A stretch of 64,000 nt of DNA from CAJQGY01 sp964417685 (lineage in GTDB: Bacteria > Pseudomonadota > Gammaproteobacteria > Magnimaribacterales > D2472): contig CAYQIT010000001.1 in assembly GCA_964417685.1 (NCBI GenBank), positions 172,358 to 236,357 of the forward strand, in the 5' to 3' direction. Under the pieces are notes generated by a model. That model was not told the origin of the DNA. It did no database searches and saw only the letters and a list, made by a program, of their open reading frames with translations. This document shows, in pieces, positions 7,451-16,479 of this stretch. Every line of letters starts with the position of its first letter. Position 1 is the stretch's first letter. The translations under genes were made by a program, and so were the position numbers.

Positions 7451-8530
7451 TGATTTTAAGATTTCTTCAAATGATACAAGTTTAAAGTTTTGTCTTTTAA
7501 CTTTTGATTTACCGTCATTAGTTCCATCCTGAGCTACAAATAACCCACTGCTAAAATCTTTATTTAAGTTAAAGTTAATTGCAGATATCCCATCTGTGTC
7601 TGTAACACCATCAATGTCTTTTGAATGACCAATTTTGAAGCTGCCAATATACTCATGAGGTGATAACCTATTATACAAATTAAATGTGTCATCTCCCTGG
7701 GAAGATACAATAACATATCCTTCTTTTTTAGAAGTTTTGTATAGTGTTACTCCTTCTGGATCTCCATTAATTAGCCCCGCTCTATTATCAATCACAGACG
7801 GTGAATTAAAATCTAATTCATCATTGATAGTGTATGCTCTAAGAATTCCTCTGTCCTGTTCTTCTGAAATAAATAGCGTCCTATTCTCATCATCATATAC
7901 ACACCCTTCAGATTGAATAGCGTTAGCATTTTTAAAAGTCGTAAGTAAGGTGAGTCCTAATGAATTATAACTCCACAACTCAACATCAGAGCTTCCATCA
8001 GCAGTGAGAAATGCTATTAAACCAAATGTACTATCATAACCTCCACAAACACCATAAACTTCAACATTTGATTTAGATCTTATGTAAGGTTCCTTTGGGA
8101 GTGTAAAATTATTATTTTTAAGTGCCAAGTTTATATTAGTATCAGAGAATACCCATACATCAAGTGTATTAAGCGATCTGTTTGATGCAAAAATAAAGGA
8201 ATATGGTCCAAGTTCAAGTCCGTCATCATCTGTTACATTGATTGTTCTTGTATCAATATTATTGATATCACCAAGCTCAACATAATTAATTTTATCTCCA
8301 TTAAGGTTGTAGGTATATATACCACTCCTTTTATCAGTCCCAAAAATTAATGATTTTGATGGATTGGCTTGATTAAGCCATATTGCTGGATCATCAGCAG
8401 CATCACCCTTAGAAATAACCTGTGGCGTTTCATATATTGGCTTTACAACTTTTACTTTTTTATCAATATCGTTATATGAAAAGGCATTCAAAGAAATAAA
8501 TATTGCAGCAATAAAGGAGTATAGTTTCAT
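7439..8530 (-). CDS. Beta-propeller phytase (3-phytase-like), secreted
   Basis: A 363-residue secreted enzyme with signal peptide MKLYSFIAAIFISLNAFS. Motifs of beta-propeller phytase are plain: DAADDPAIWLNQANPSKSL near 43-61, GTDKRSGIYTYNLNG, DINNIDTRT and later QSEGCVYDDENRTLFISEE and IDGVTDTDGI, the acidic calcium and phosphate sites. It would strip phosphate from inositol hexakisphosphate or similar esters in the periplasm or outside. It follows a TonB receptor gene in the same direction with a stable hairpin between them, which suggests joint but unequal expression. Receptor plus phytase pairing is known in aquatic bacteria. A type II secretion system is nearby and could export it. Confidence 0.9.
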   Translation of the reverse strand: MKLYSFIAAIFISLNAFSYNDIDKKVKVVKPIYETPQVISKGDAADDPAIWLNQANPSKSLIFGTDKRSGIYTYNLNGDKINYVELGDINNIDTRTINVTDDDGLELGPYSFIFASNRSLNTLDVWVFSDTNINLALKNNNFTLPKEPYIRSKSNVEVYGVCGGYDSTFGLIAFLTADGSSDVELWSYNSLGLTLLTTFKNANAIQSEGCVYDDENRTLFISEEQDRGILRAYTINDELDFNSPSVIDNRAGLINGDPEGVTLYKTSKKEGYVIVSSQGDDTFNLYNRLSPHEYIGSFKIGHSKDIDGVTDTDGISAINFNLNKDFSSGLFVAQDGTNDGKSKVKRQNFKLVSFEEILKSLDL

Positions 8531-8544
8531 AATATTGTTTAGTT

Positions 8545-8572
8545 TTTCAAAGGGCTAAATAGCCCTTTGAAA
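8545..8572 (-). terminator. Intercistronic hairpin between TonB receptor and phytase
   Basis: TTTCAAAGGGCT pairs with AGCCCTTTGAAA around the 4-base loop AAAT, a perfect 12-bp stem. On the minus strand it sits 15 bp after the receptor stop and 14 bp before the phytase start. No T-run follows the stem on the minus strand, so it may be a weak attenuator or an mRNA-stabilising hairpin and not a full terminator. Confidence 0.55.
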
Positions 8573-8587
8573 TGTTTATTAATAATA

Positions 8588-11113
8588 TTAAAGATTATAT
8601 CTTATGCCTACGCTATAAGTGGTCCCATATTCATCATATTGAGAAAGGCGGTCAGAAAATCCCCAGTAATAAAATTCTGGTTCATCAGTTATATTAGATA
8701 TTTCAAATTTAATGCTTAAATTATCTGTATATTTATATTTAATATTAAAATCTAGCTGCGCATGATCATCTGTATACCTTATATTTGAAACTGATAGGTC
8801 TTCTTGAACAGATGCTGAGTCACCCTCGTCAGCAAGGTAGTCTAGATAAGGGCTTCTTGAAACATATGATAGCCTTGCATCAATTTTATTCTTGTTGTAT
8901 CCAACAGAGATATTTTTAGATGTTTCAGATAGCTTTCTAAATGGAAATGTGACATTTCCATTATCTGTTTCTAGAGTGCTCTCACCATCAGTTAATGTAA
9001 GATTTGCAGATATAAAAAGTCCATCAAATGGTTCGGGCAGTAGTGTGAATTCATTGAAAAAATTAATCTCAAAGCCTGAGACATCTGAATCACCGGTATT
9101 AACAAAAGTTTCTAACTCACTAAAGTTTATATTATTAAAAACTCCCGAAGTTACTAATGGATAAATAGCATTTTCAATATCTTTTTTGAAGTAACCTATT
9201 GAGGCTGATCTAGTCTCACCATAATACTCTAAAGATAGATCATAATTATTAGATTCATAAGGTTCTAGATCTGGGTTACCCATCGAACCTTTGAATAAAT
9301 TATCATCTTCTCTTTCAAATTCAGAAACTGTATTTGATTCACTAAAACCTGGTCTTGCTAGAGATCTTGTAATTGCTGCTCTTACAATTAAATCATCTGA
9401 AACATAGTATTTAAGATTAAAACTTGGAGCAAAGAAACTATAATCTTTATCAGCATTTACCTTAGCAAAATTATCTGCTTCGTTATAACCTACTGTTGAG
9501 AAAGAAGTATCTTCATACCTAACTCCTGCTGTAACAATTGCATTTTCATATTCTAGTGTCCCCATTACATAAAGCGCAAAAATATCTTCCTCAGTTGTAT
9601 AATCTTTTTTTAGCTGGCCTTTAATGTATGGACCAAAAGATCCTTGAAGTGGATACAATAAGCTAGCATCGGCCATTGGACCCATTGATTGGCCAGCAAA
9701 CGGCCACTTGAAAGGAATCCTTGCACCGAAGTATGCTTGATCTTGTGGAACAGTTTCATCATCCCATTCAAAATATTCATTATCTCTTTCTTTTTCTCTT
9801 GAGCTATATTTAAAACCAAATTTAACTTCTGTTGGCCTATCAAGAACAGTGAACCCATCTTTTGTAAAGTCTATTTTGAAGGCAACTTCTGTATCTTGTA
9901 TTAGATCATCTTCCTCTTCAAAAGCATCAATGCCAATACCTGTATCCCATAGAGACTGACCTGCTGGAGTGAATAATATGCCTACTTTTTGCGAATTATT
10001 ATAGAAAAAAGTTCCGCATGGGTCACAGCTTAATTTCTCGCTTCTAAACTTAACATCTACATTATCTGTATCATCCTGTTCTGCAAAAGAATGACTAAAT
10101 TGTGCCTCTGTAAACCAACCGCCAAGATCAGTTTCTAGTCCCAGTATATATGTTTCAATTTTTCTAACTTCAATTCTTTTTCTTGTTTCAGCATCTCTTC
10201 TAATTTGAGATATGTTTGCAGATGATTCATTTATTTCACTAAATTTTAACTTCCCGTACTCATCCTTATATCTGAGCTCATCATCGGTGTATTCATTTAT
10301 AAGGACATTTGCATAGAGAACGGTATCGTCTCCCACTACGGCATCAAAATCGTAGGTTAGACCAAACCTTTCTCTTGTTAAGTCGTAATATCTCATTTCC
10401 CAGTCATCGCCTAGTGTTTTATTGCCATCTTCAATTTCCCAACCTGGAAAACCTGTTTCATTGTTGTATGTAACAATTTGTTTACTGGCATAAGTAATTC
10501 CTAAAATATGACCCATTGTGTCATTTATCTTATTACCATAAGTTAATGAAAATTTAGGATTATCTGAATTTTTGGACTGTTCGTTATATGAAGTATCTAA
10601 TTTAAACTTTAATAGTTTTTCTTTTAATGTTGATGCTCTTTTAGTGTTAAATTCTATTCTTCCACCAATAGCATCAGCATCCATGTCAGGGGTAAGCGAC
10701 TTATAAACTTCAATTGAGTCTAGTAGTTCAGTTGGCAACCCGTCTAACATAACCTTTCTTCCGCCTTCTGGAGCAGGGATAAGAGCACCATTTACAGCTA
10801 TAGAGTTTAAGTCGCCAGACATACCTCTTATACTTACATATCTACCCTCACCTTGATCGTTTTCAACAGAAATACCTGAAAGCCTTCTAATAGCTTCTGC
10901 AGCAGTAGTATCTGGGAAGTCACCTAAAGCATCTGAATCAACAACAGAAACAATAGAGTTAGATTTCCTTTGTTTCTCAATGGCTGATATTAAACTAGCA
11001 AGCGTCCCTACAACAACAACTTCTTCAACTTCCTCATCATTTGTAGATGTTTGCGCAAAAACCGGGGCTACAGCAAAAGAGATTAAAAAGATCAGATTAA
11101 ATAAATTTTTCAT
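8588..11113 (-). CDS. TonB-dependent receptor paired with phytase
   Basis: An outer-membrane receptor of about 841 residues. I place the start at 11113 (MKNLFNLIFLISFAVAPVFA signal, GGA seven bases upstream); the frame is open to 11158 but adds an unlikely leader. A TonB box EEVEEVVVVGT follows the signal. The plug has DFPDTTAAEAIRRLSGI, GEGRYVSIRGM and DADAIGGRIEFNTK; the barrel ends TYSVGIRYNL. The plug type is the one common in Caulobacter- and Alteromonas-like TonB receptors of unknown or sugar-type ligands. Placement before phytase and divergent from a TetR gene suggests import of an organic phosphorus compound or its product (inferred). Confidence 0.9.
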   Translation of the reverse strand: MKNLFNLIFLISFAVAPVFAQTSTNDEEVEEVVVVGTLASLISAIEKQRKSNSIVSVVDSDALGDFPDTTAAEAIRRLSGISVENDQGEGRYVSIRGMSGDLNSIAVNGALIPAPEGGRKVMLDGLPTELLDSIEVYKSLTPDMDADAIGGRIEFNTKRASTLKEKLLKFKLDTSYNEQSKNSDNPKFSLTYGNKINDTMGHILGITYASKQIVTYNNETGFPGWEIEDGNKTLGDDWEMRYYDLTRERFGLTYDFDAVVGDDTVLYANVLINEYTDDELRYKDEYGKLKFSEINESSANISQIRRDAETRKRIEVRKIETYILGLETDLGGWFTEAQFSHSFAEQDDTDNVDVKFRSEKLSCDPCGTFFYNNSQKVGILFTPAGQSLWDTGIGIDAFEEEDDLIQDTEVAFKIDFTKDGFTVLDRPTEVKFGFKYSSREKERDNEYFEWDDETVPQDQAYFGARIPFKWPFAGQSMGPMADASLLYPLQGSFGPYIKGQLKKDYTTEEDIFALYVMGTLEYENAIVTAGVRYEDTSFSTVGYNEADNFAKVNADKDYSFFAPSFNLKYYVSDDLIVRAAITRSLARPGFSESNTVSEFEREDDNLFKGSMGNPDLEPYESNNYDLSLEYYGETRSASIGYFKKDIENAIYPLVTSGVFNNINFSELETFVNTGDSDVSGFEINFFNEFTLLPEPFDGLFISANLTLTDGESTLETDNGNVTFPFRKLSETSKNISVGYNKNKIDARLSYVSRSPYLDYLADEGDSASVQEDLSVSNIRYTDDHAQLDFNIKYKYTDNLSIKFEISNITDEPEFYYWGFSDRLSQYDEYGTTYSVGIRYNL

Positions 11114-11183
11114 AATTTTTTCCATAATTTGTATGCATGAACTATAAATATTGCACAAGTCAAGCTTGTTAAATTCTTTAAAA

Positions 11184-11254
11184 TTTGTGTGACAATTGTG
11201 TTACATGAATAGTTTATTAAAACAATGCATTTACATTTGTGGACAATTGTCGAT
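11184..11254. promoter_or_regulatory. Paired operator-like sites between TonB receptor and tetR
   Basis: Two copies of ATTTGTG(T)GACAATTGT occur in the same orientation. Each contains the palindrome ACAATTGT, at 11192-11199 and 11243-11250; the second extends to GACAATTGTC. Their centres are 51 bp apart, close to five helical turns. They lie between the receptor start (11113) and the regulator start (11263), the second only 12 bp before the tetR ATG. This suits autoregulation plus control of the receptor by the TetR protein. Binding is inferred. Confidence 0.55.
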
Positions 11255-11262
11255 AATAAATT

Positions 11263-11850
11263 ATGGTCATTAAAGCGAAACAAAAAAGAAGTCAACTAAG
11301 AATAAATTCTCTAATAAACTCCGGTTTTGAAATTTTAGAAAATGAAAATATTGATGAAATAACAATAGCAAATCTAGCAAAGTACTCAGGCTTGAAGAGA
11401 ACATCAACATACAAATTTTTTCCTACAGCAGATTCTATCAAGGTTGCTATGATTGAAGTATGTATAGATGAATGTGTGATGGATTTAGATACGAAAATTA
11501 TTGATGAAGATATCAAAAATCTATCAAATCTTTTAAATATTTGTGTAAATATTATCTATGAATATTTTAATTCTAAAAAATATGCTCAAAAATTGATTTT
11601 GGAAACTACGGTATCGCCCCCTATTGACTCAAAATTAATAAATAAACTTGCTGAATCAATTGAATCGAAGATATCTTATAGAATTAATCTGGAAGAAGTT
11701 TTTAATAAGTCTGGAGTGTTTAGAGTGATTACGCAAATTATTATTTCGATATTTTCTTTAAACACAAAAGAAAGTGGCTCTTTAAACGAGGTTGGAAAAA
11801 TTGAAGCTCATAGAGCTTCTGTTGCATATATATCAAGCTTTATTAAGTAA
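11263..11850 (+). CDS. TetR-family transcriptional regulator
   Basis: A 195-residue regulator. The N-terminal DNA-binding domain (about 8-55) shows the TetR pattern: RINSLINSGFEILENENIDEITIANLAKYSGLKRTSTYKFF, where the helix-turn-helix is TIANLAKYSGLKRTSTYKFF-like. The C-terminal ligand domain (about 65-195) is helical and unlike families I know. It is divergent from the phytase-linked TonB receptor, with two palindromic sites between them, so it probably represses that operon and itself. It is tail-to-tail with the PiT gene, 3 bp apart. The ligand is unknown. Confidence 0.85.
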   Translation: MVIKAKQKRSQLRINSLINSGFEILENENIDEITIANLAKYSGLKRTSTYKFFPTADSIKVAMIEVCIDECVMDLDTKIIDEDIKNLSNLLNICVNIIYEYFNSKKYAQKLILETTVSPPIDSKLINKLAESIESKISYRINLEEVFNKSGVFRVITQIIISIFSLNTKESGSLNEVGKIEAHRASVAYISSFIK

Positions 11851-11853
11851 AAA

Positions 11854-13104
11854 CTATACTGAAAAAATAAACCTTAGAAAAACATAATAAAGTATCGTAA
11901 ATATAGCTCCAGCAGGAATTGTTACTATCCAAGATAAAAAAATCTTTTTAATTGAATTGATATCTAAAGCACCAACTCCATTTGCTAAACCAACGCCTAT
12001 AACGCCTCCAACTAACGTGTGAGTTGTAGAAATAGGAAACCCAAGGTATGTTGCAGCAACTACAGTCGTAGCAGTTGCCATATTCGCAGAAAATCCCAAA
12101 CTTGGAGTTAATTTTGTTATTTTTTCTCCAACAGTTTTAATAACGTTTTTACCAAGAATTGCTAGCCCGGTAACAATACCAACAGCTCCGAGCAGAAGCA
12201 CCCATGAGTTTAATGAAGATGAAGACTCGATAACTCCATCAGAAGAGACAACACTTACAATTGCTGCCAAAGGACCAATTGCATTTGCAACATCATTTGA
12301 ACCATGTGCGAATGCCATAGCACAAGCAGTAACAACCATTAAAATAGCAAATGCTGATTCAACACCATTGCTTTTAATTTTAGAAGCATTTTTATTTAAA
12401 AATATTGCGGTAATAATAGAGACAAGTAGGCTTAAAATAATAGTGAATAGATAGATCTCATTATCAGTCCAGTTAATGCCAACATGTTTTAGTCCTTTTC
12501 TTGCAGTAACTAATGAAATAACAACAGTTACAAAAAAACTATATATTGGTATTATTGAAATTGAGGCTTGAATAGGATTAGTTCTTTCTAAAATTAATTT
12601 TCTAGCACTTAAGTACAATAAGAAAGCAAAAACTCCTGAAATTATAGGAGATGTTACCCAACTTGAAGCTATTTCAATAACAGTATCCCAAGACACATAA
12701 GATGCACCTTTTGATATTAAAACGAAGCCCACAATCGCCCCAACTATCGAATGAGTTGTTGATACAGGCCACCCATTTATTGAAGCTAAATATAACCAAG
12801 TACCGGCAGCTAGAAGCGATGAAAGCATACCAATAATAAAAATATTTACATTATCTGCATATATTTGCGGATCAACAATACCTTTTCTGATTGTTGAAGT
12901 AACTTCTCCGCCAGCCAAATAAGCACCTAAAAATTCAAATATAGCAGCAATGATAATTGCTTGCTTTAAAGTAATTGCTTTACTTCCAACAGAAGTGCCC
13001 ATAGCATTGGCTACATCATTAGCACCGATACCATAAGCCATAAAAAAACCTATTACAGATGCAATGATAAGAATGGCTAGAGGCGAAATAAATAGAACGT
13101 CCAT
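11854..13104 (-). CDS. pitA: PiT-family inorganic phosphate permease
   Basis: A 416-residue PiT/PHO4 permease with about 10-12 membrane helices. Both copies of the family signature are present: GANDVANAMGTSVGSKAIT near 27-45 and HGSNDVANAIGPLAA near 267-281, each followed by a GGxxxxxT-like or LxxxG block, plus two WPVSTTHSIVG / FPISTTHTLVG repeats. It imports phosphate (as a metal complex or with cations) across the inner membrane at low affinity. It is divergent from the ppk2-ppx pair (102 bp between starts), so import and polyphosphate handling may be co-controlled. Sodium and proton types cannot be told apart here. Confidence 0.93.
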   Translation of the reverse strand: MDVLFISPLAILIIASVIGFFMAYGIGANDVANAMGTSVGSKAITLKQAIIIAAIFEFLGAYLAGGEVTSTIRKGIVDPQIYADNVNIFIIGMLSSLLAAGTWLYLASINGWPVSTTHSIVGAIVGFVLISKGASYVSWDTVIEIASSWVTSPIISGVFAFLLYLSARKLILERTNPIQASISIIPIYSFFVTVVISLVTARKGLKHVGINWTDNEIYLFTIILSLLVSIITAIFLNKNASKIKSNGVESAFAILMVVTACAMAFAHGSNDVANAIGPLAAIVSVVSSDGVIESSSSLNSWVLLLGAVGIVTGLAILGKNVIKTVGEKITKLTPSLGFSANMATATTVVAATYLGFPISTTHTLVGGVIGVGLANGVGALDINSIKKIFLSWIVTIPAGAIFTILYYVFLRFIFSV

Positions 13105-13206
13105 TTAAGTTATAGGTCTAATTACTATTAGTTAATAAGCTCGATAATGTTATCATTTGTAATGATTTATTTATATAAATTTATAACTTAAATTCCTAAA
13201 ATAAAA

Positions 13207-14046
13207 ATGTCTTTAATAAGTCTTGATCAAACACAATATAAACAACTGAGCTCAAAGGCATACTCTCTTGAAAAAAGACGACTGCAAATTGAATTGCTTA
13301 AACTGCAAGAGGATGTAATTAAAAATAATAGAAAGCTATGTATTATTTTTGAAGGTAGAGATACTGCTGGAAAAAGTTCAGCAATAAAATTTTTTCATGA
13401 ATATTTAATTCCAAAAAATTTTAAATATGTTCAATTAGGAATTCCATCAAAATGGGAATCATCTCATTGGTTTCAAAGATGGCAAAAAGTTATTCCGGAG
13501 AATGGTGAGATAGCTTTTTTAGATCGCTCATGGTACACAAGGGCGATCACTGAACCTGTTATGGGATATTGCTCTGAAAAACAATATAGACACTTTATGA
13601 AAAAAGTTAATGGGTGGGAGAATGATCTCATGAGCTCCGGAATTGAACTTACTAAATTTTATTTTTCTTTATCGCGTGATCAGCAAAAAAAAAGGATGAA
13701 TGCAAGAGAGCACTCCGAATTAAAATATTGGAAACTATCTGAGAATGATAAAAAAATTGTTACTAAATGGGATGTTTTTACAGCTTATAAAGAACAGATG
13801 TTTTCTAAAACATCAACCAAAAAATCTCCCTGGGTAGCTATAAATTCTAATAATAAGATGATTGCCCGTCTTACAGCACTGAGGTTCCTCCTTGATAAGA
13901 CAAACTATGAAAATAAAAAGCTTTTAAAACCACTAAAATGGTCAGAGAAAATTTCTAGATACTCAGCCACAATAGAGGGTGTTTTATTTGAAAATTTATC
14001 ATATGAGCAATATATGATTATCACAAAATATAGCGACGATACTTAA
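13207..14046 (+). CDS. ppk2: Polyphosphate kinase 2
   Basis: A 279-residue PPK2-family kinase. Walker A is EGRDTAGKSSA (49-59), the lid/Walker B region has FLDRSWYTRA with Asp106, and the block SRDQQKKRMNAREHS near 157-171 gives the lid arginines. Also typical are KWESSHWFQRW near 82-92 and SPWVAINSNNK near the end. Members use polyphosphate to phosphorylate nucleotides (ADP, GDP or AMP). One copy of the domain means PPK2 class I or III; I cannot separate these by eye. It is followed after 1 bp by an exopolyphosphatase gene, so the two are translationally linked. Confidence 0.92.
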   Translation: MSLISLDQTQYKQLSSKAYSLEKRRLQIELLKLQEDVIKNNRKLCIIFEGRDTAGKSSAIKFFHEYLIPKNFKYVQLGIPSKWESSHWFQRWQKVIPENGEIAFLDRSWYTRAITEPVMGYCSEKQYRHFMKKVNGWENDLMSSGIELTKFYFSLSRDQQKKRMNAREHSELKYWKLSENDKKIVTKWDVFTAYKEQMFSKTSTKKSPWVAINSNNKMIARLTALRFLLDKTNYENKKLLKPLKWSEKISRYSATIEGVLFENLSYEQYMIITKYSDDT

Positions 14047-14047
14047 A

Positions 14048-14905
14048 ATGAAGATAGCATCCATTGATATAGGAACAAATTCAATAAAGTCTAAGATATT
14101 TGATACAACACCAACTTCAATAACTTTTTTAGAAGGAATAAGGACGCCTATTAGGCTTGGAACAAAAGTATTTAATACAGGAGAGCTTTCTGAAAAAAAA
14201 ATTATTGAGCTAATTAAAGTGCTAAAAAAATATCAACATTATTTTCTAAAAAATAACATTGAAATGTATGAAATTATTGCTACAAGTGCTTTTAGAGACT
14301 CAGTTAATTCTGAGCAAGCTAGAAGAACAGTTGAGAATGCAATAGAACATCCTATAAATATTATTTCAGGTCTTCAAGAAGCTCAATTAATTCGATTGCA
14401 TCCAAAAGCTCAAGATAAAAAAAACAAAGTCTTTGTTGATATTGGTGGTGGAAGCACAGAAATTTATATATATAAAAATGGAAAAACTAGTATTCAATCT
14501 TTTCAACTAGGTGGAGTCAGAAATTTACTAAAAATGGATTCTCAAAGTGAATGGAAAAGAATGGAGAATTGGTTAAAAAAGCAGGAAAATTGCGGCACCC
14601 TTGTTGGTTTGGGCGGTAATATCAAATCATTTATGCAAATTTCGAAAAAGAAAAAAATTAGTAAAAAGGAATTTAAAAATCAAAAGATTGCATTAAAGAA
14701 GCAAACAACTTCAGACAAGATTAAATTATATAATTTAGGCTTAGATAGAGCCGATGTCATTGATTATGCTTTAGATATTTTTGAAAAAATAATTGATTGT
14801 TTGGATGTTACATTAATTAAATCAACTAAATGGGGGGTCTCAGACTCAACTTCTGTAAAATTATTTCATGAGCTTTATTCAAAAAAAATATCTATAGAAA
14901 GGTAA
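14048..14905 (+). CDS. ppx: Exopolyphosphatase / Ppx-GppA phosphatase, short form
   Basis: A 285-residue Ppx/GppA phosphatase. ASK-HA fold sites are visible: the phosphate-1 loop SIDIGTNSIKSKIFD near 5-19, ATSAFRDSVN near 80-89, GLQEAQLIRL near 111-120 and the phosphate-2 loop FVDIGGGSTEIYIY near 130-143. It carries only the two actin-like subdomains and lacks the HD-like C-terminal half of E. coli Ppx, like the short actinobacterial enzymes. It would release phosphate from polyphosphate ends or cleave pppGpp. It starts 1 bp after ppk2, so degradation by Ppx and use by PPK2 are coupled. It is tail-to-tail with gspM, 1 bp apart. Confidence 0.88.
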   Translation: MKIASIDIGTNSIKSKIFDTTPTSITFLEGIRTPIRLGTKVFNTGELSEKKIIELIKVLKKYQHYFLKNNIEMYEIIATSAFRDSVNSEQARRTVENAIEHPINIISGLQEAQLIRLHPKAQDKKNKVFVDIGGGSTEIYIYKNGKTSIQSFQLGGVRNLLKMDSQSEWKRMENWLKKQENCGTLVGLGGNIKSFMQISKKKKISKKEFKNQKIALKKQTTSDKIKLYNLGLDRADVIDYALDIFEKIIDCLDVTLIKSTKWGVSDSTSVKLFHELYSKKISIER

Positions 14906-14906
14906 C

Positions 14907-15350
14907 TTAGAAACTTGTTGTAAAGCTGTATCCTTTATCATTCTCTTGAATTGATAAATTTGAAACATTTTTTTCTAAAAGATTGGAGATTTCAGAAACT
15001 TGATCAACTCCATCCTCTAATTTAACTACATTGAATGCAACTATAACCGAGCCATCAATAAATGATGTTTTGAGGTTGTAATAATTATTACTGGGTAGGT
15101 TTGATGACAAGAATTTATTTATCTCAGCCTCATCGTTAAGTTCTGTTATTTTCTTTTTAGAGACAGATTCAACTTTTTGTTTGACATATTCATAATCAGA
15201 TTTTGCTTTAATAAAATTAAATTTAGTTTGATTATATTCTGTTATAAATGAATTAATTGAAATCACTAATAACGTAAGAGCTATCAGGCCTATGGCAACA
15301 AAGACTAGTTTTTTTTCCCTTTTATTTAAATTTAAAGAAAGCTTATTCAT
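14907..15350 (-). CDS. gspM: Type II secretion protein GspM
   Basis: A 147-residue bitopic protein: a short basic N-terminus (NLNKREKKLV), one membrane helix at about 17-35, a coiled segment, then a ferredoxin-like periplasmic domain. Sequence identity within GspM is low in general, but the size, topology and place as last gene after gspL support the call. GspM works with GspL as the inner-membrane platform. It overlaps gspL by 8 bp. Confidence 0.8.
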   Translation of the reverse strand: MNKLSLNLNKREKKLVFVAIGLIALTLLVISINSFITEYNQTKFNFIKAKSDYEYVKQKVESVSKKKITELNDEAEINKFLSSNLPSNNYYNLKTSFIDGSVIVAFNVVKLEDGVDQVSEISNLLEKNVSNLSIQENDKGYSFTTSF

Positions 15351-16479
15351 TTTTAAAGTTAATAGTTATAGTTCCCGTGGCACCGTCACCAGATTCAATG
15401 ATATTTTGATCAATAATTTTTACACCAAAGCTTTCTCCCATTGATAGAACTAACGACATCTGCATTGAAGGCATTTTTTCTATGTCAATAAGAGCGGTTG
15501 AAGATTCAAAATCTATATTAATTTTTTTTACAAACTTTCCACCAAGTCGATATATAAAATCAATATTGGGAAGTTCTTGTTTGTTATTAGTTGAAACAGT
15601 ATCACCAATTAGGGCGTCAATTTGTGATCGTGGGTTTATTACTCTTGTTATTTTTGTTGATAAAGATGAAAAAATTCCAGAAGTGGCATCTTTATAAATC
15701 TGAGTATTTCTATTTATATTATCAATAATCAAGTTTGGTAAAATCAATATTGCTATTAGGGATACTGAAAGAAATCCTAATTGGAGCTTTGTAAAATCCA
15801 ATTTATTTAAAATACTTGATAGTGAATACTTAAAACTAAAGAGATTGGTATGTTGTTGATGTGAATTAAGAAAACTTAGATGGTATGAACCAATATCTTT
15901 GTAGGTAACTTTACCAAATATATCATCATCCTCAGACTCAAAAGAAATTATAGAAGGTTTGTAATCTTTATTGTTCTTTTTAACAATCTCAAGATATTCT
16001 TTTGCATATGATTTTTCTATAGATGTACCTGTTCTATCATGATGGGAAAAAATAACAGAGTCACCATGAATAACTATTGAGTCTTCTTTATTAATAAACA
16101 ATGAGTAGTCTGGATAAATATAAATCCTTGATTTAACTAAGCTTAAGGTTGCGTTTAGATAATTTATTAAATCTTTTTTAATTACAAAACCATTATTTTT
16201 TGAGGTTTTAACAAAAATTTCAGAAATATCTTCAACGATATTATCTTCAATGCTAGATATAAATACTGCATCAGAGTTCTTGTCTTCATTGCTTTGATTT
16301 GGATACGACGAAATAGCTGAGGATGGAATTAAAAATAATAATTTTGACTCTTCTTTTATTTCATCATGTATTTCTGATAATTGAATATTTTTTTTGTAGA
16401 TTAAATTGTTATCAGCATACTTGTATAAAACAATATCTGTATTCGAGTTAGTTGAGCTTTGTGCAATAAAATTTATCAT
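15343..16479 (-). CDS. gspL: Type II secretion protein GspL
   Basis: A 378-residue protein with an actin-like cytoplasmic domain (about 1-240), one membrane helix (about 252-275) and a small periplasmic domain. N-terminal features such as LLFLIPSSAISSYP and a weak SHHDRTGTS loop fit GspL, which binds the GspE ATPase and hands it to the platform. Its ATG overlaps the gspK stop (TAATG) and its end overlaps gspM by 8 bp. The sequence is divergent, so order in the operon carries much of the evidence. Confidence 0.82.
   Translation of the reverse strand: MINFIAQSSTNSNTDIVLYKYADNNLIYKKNIQLSEIHDEIKEESKLLFLIPSSAISSYPNQSNEDKNSDAVFISSIEDNIVEDISEIFVKTSKNNGFVIKKDLINYLNATLSLVKSRIYIYPDYSLFINKEDSIVIHGDSVIFSHHDRTGTSIEKSYAKEYLEIVKKNNKDYKPSIISFESEDDDIFGKVTYKDIGSYHLSFLNSHQQHTNLFSFKYSLSSILNKLDFTKLQLGFLSVSLIAILILPNLIIDNINRNTQIYKDATSGIFSSLSTKITRVINPRSQIDALIGDTVSTNNKQELPNIDFIYRLGGKFVKKINIDFESSTALIDIEKMPSMQMSLVLSMGESFGVKIIDQNIIESGDGATGTITINFKNE

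Noticed and set aside
13147..13163. Pho-box-like ATGTTAT-CAT-TTGTAAT between PiT and ppk2
   Set aside because: Period is 10, not 11, and the match to CTGTCAT is poor; not enough to call a PhoB site.
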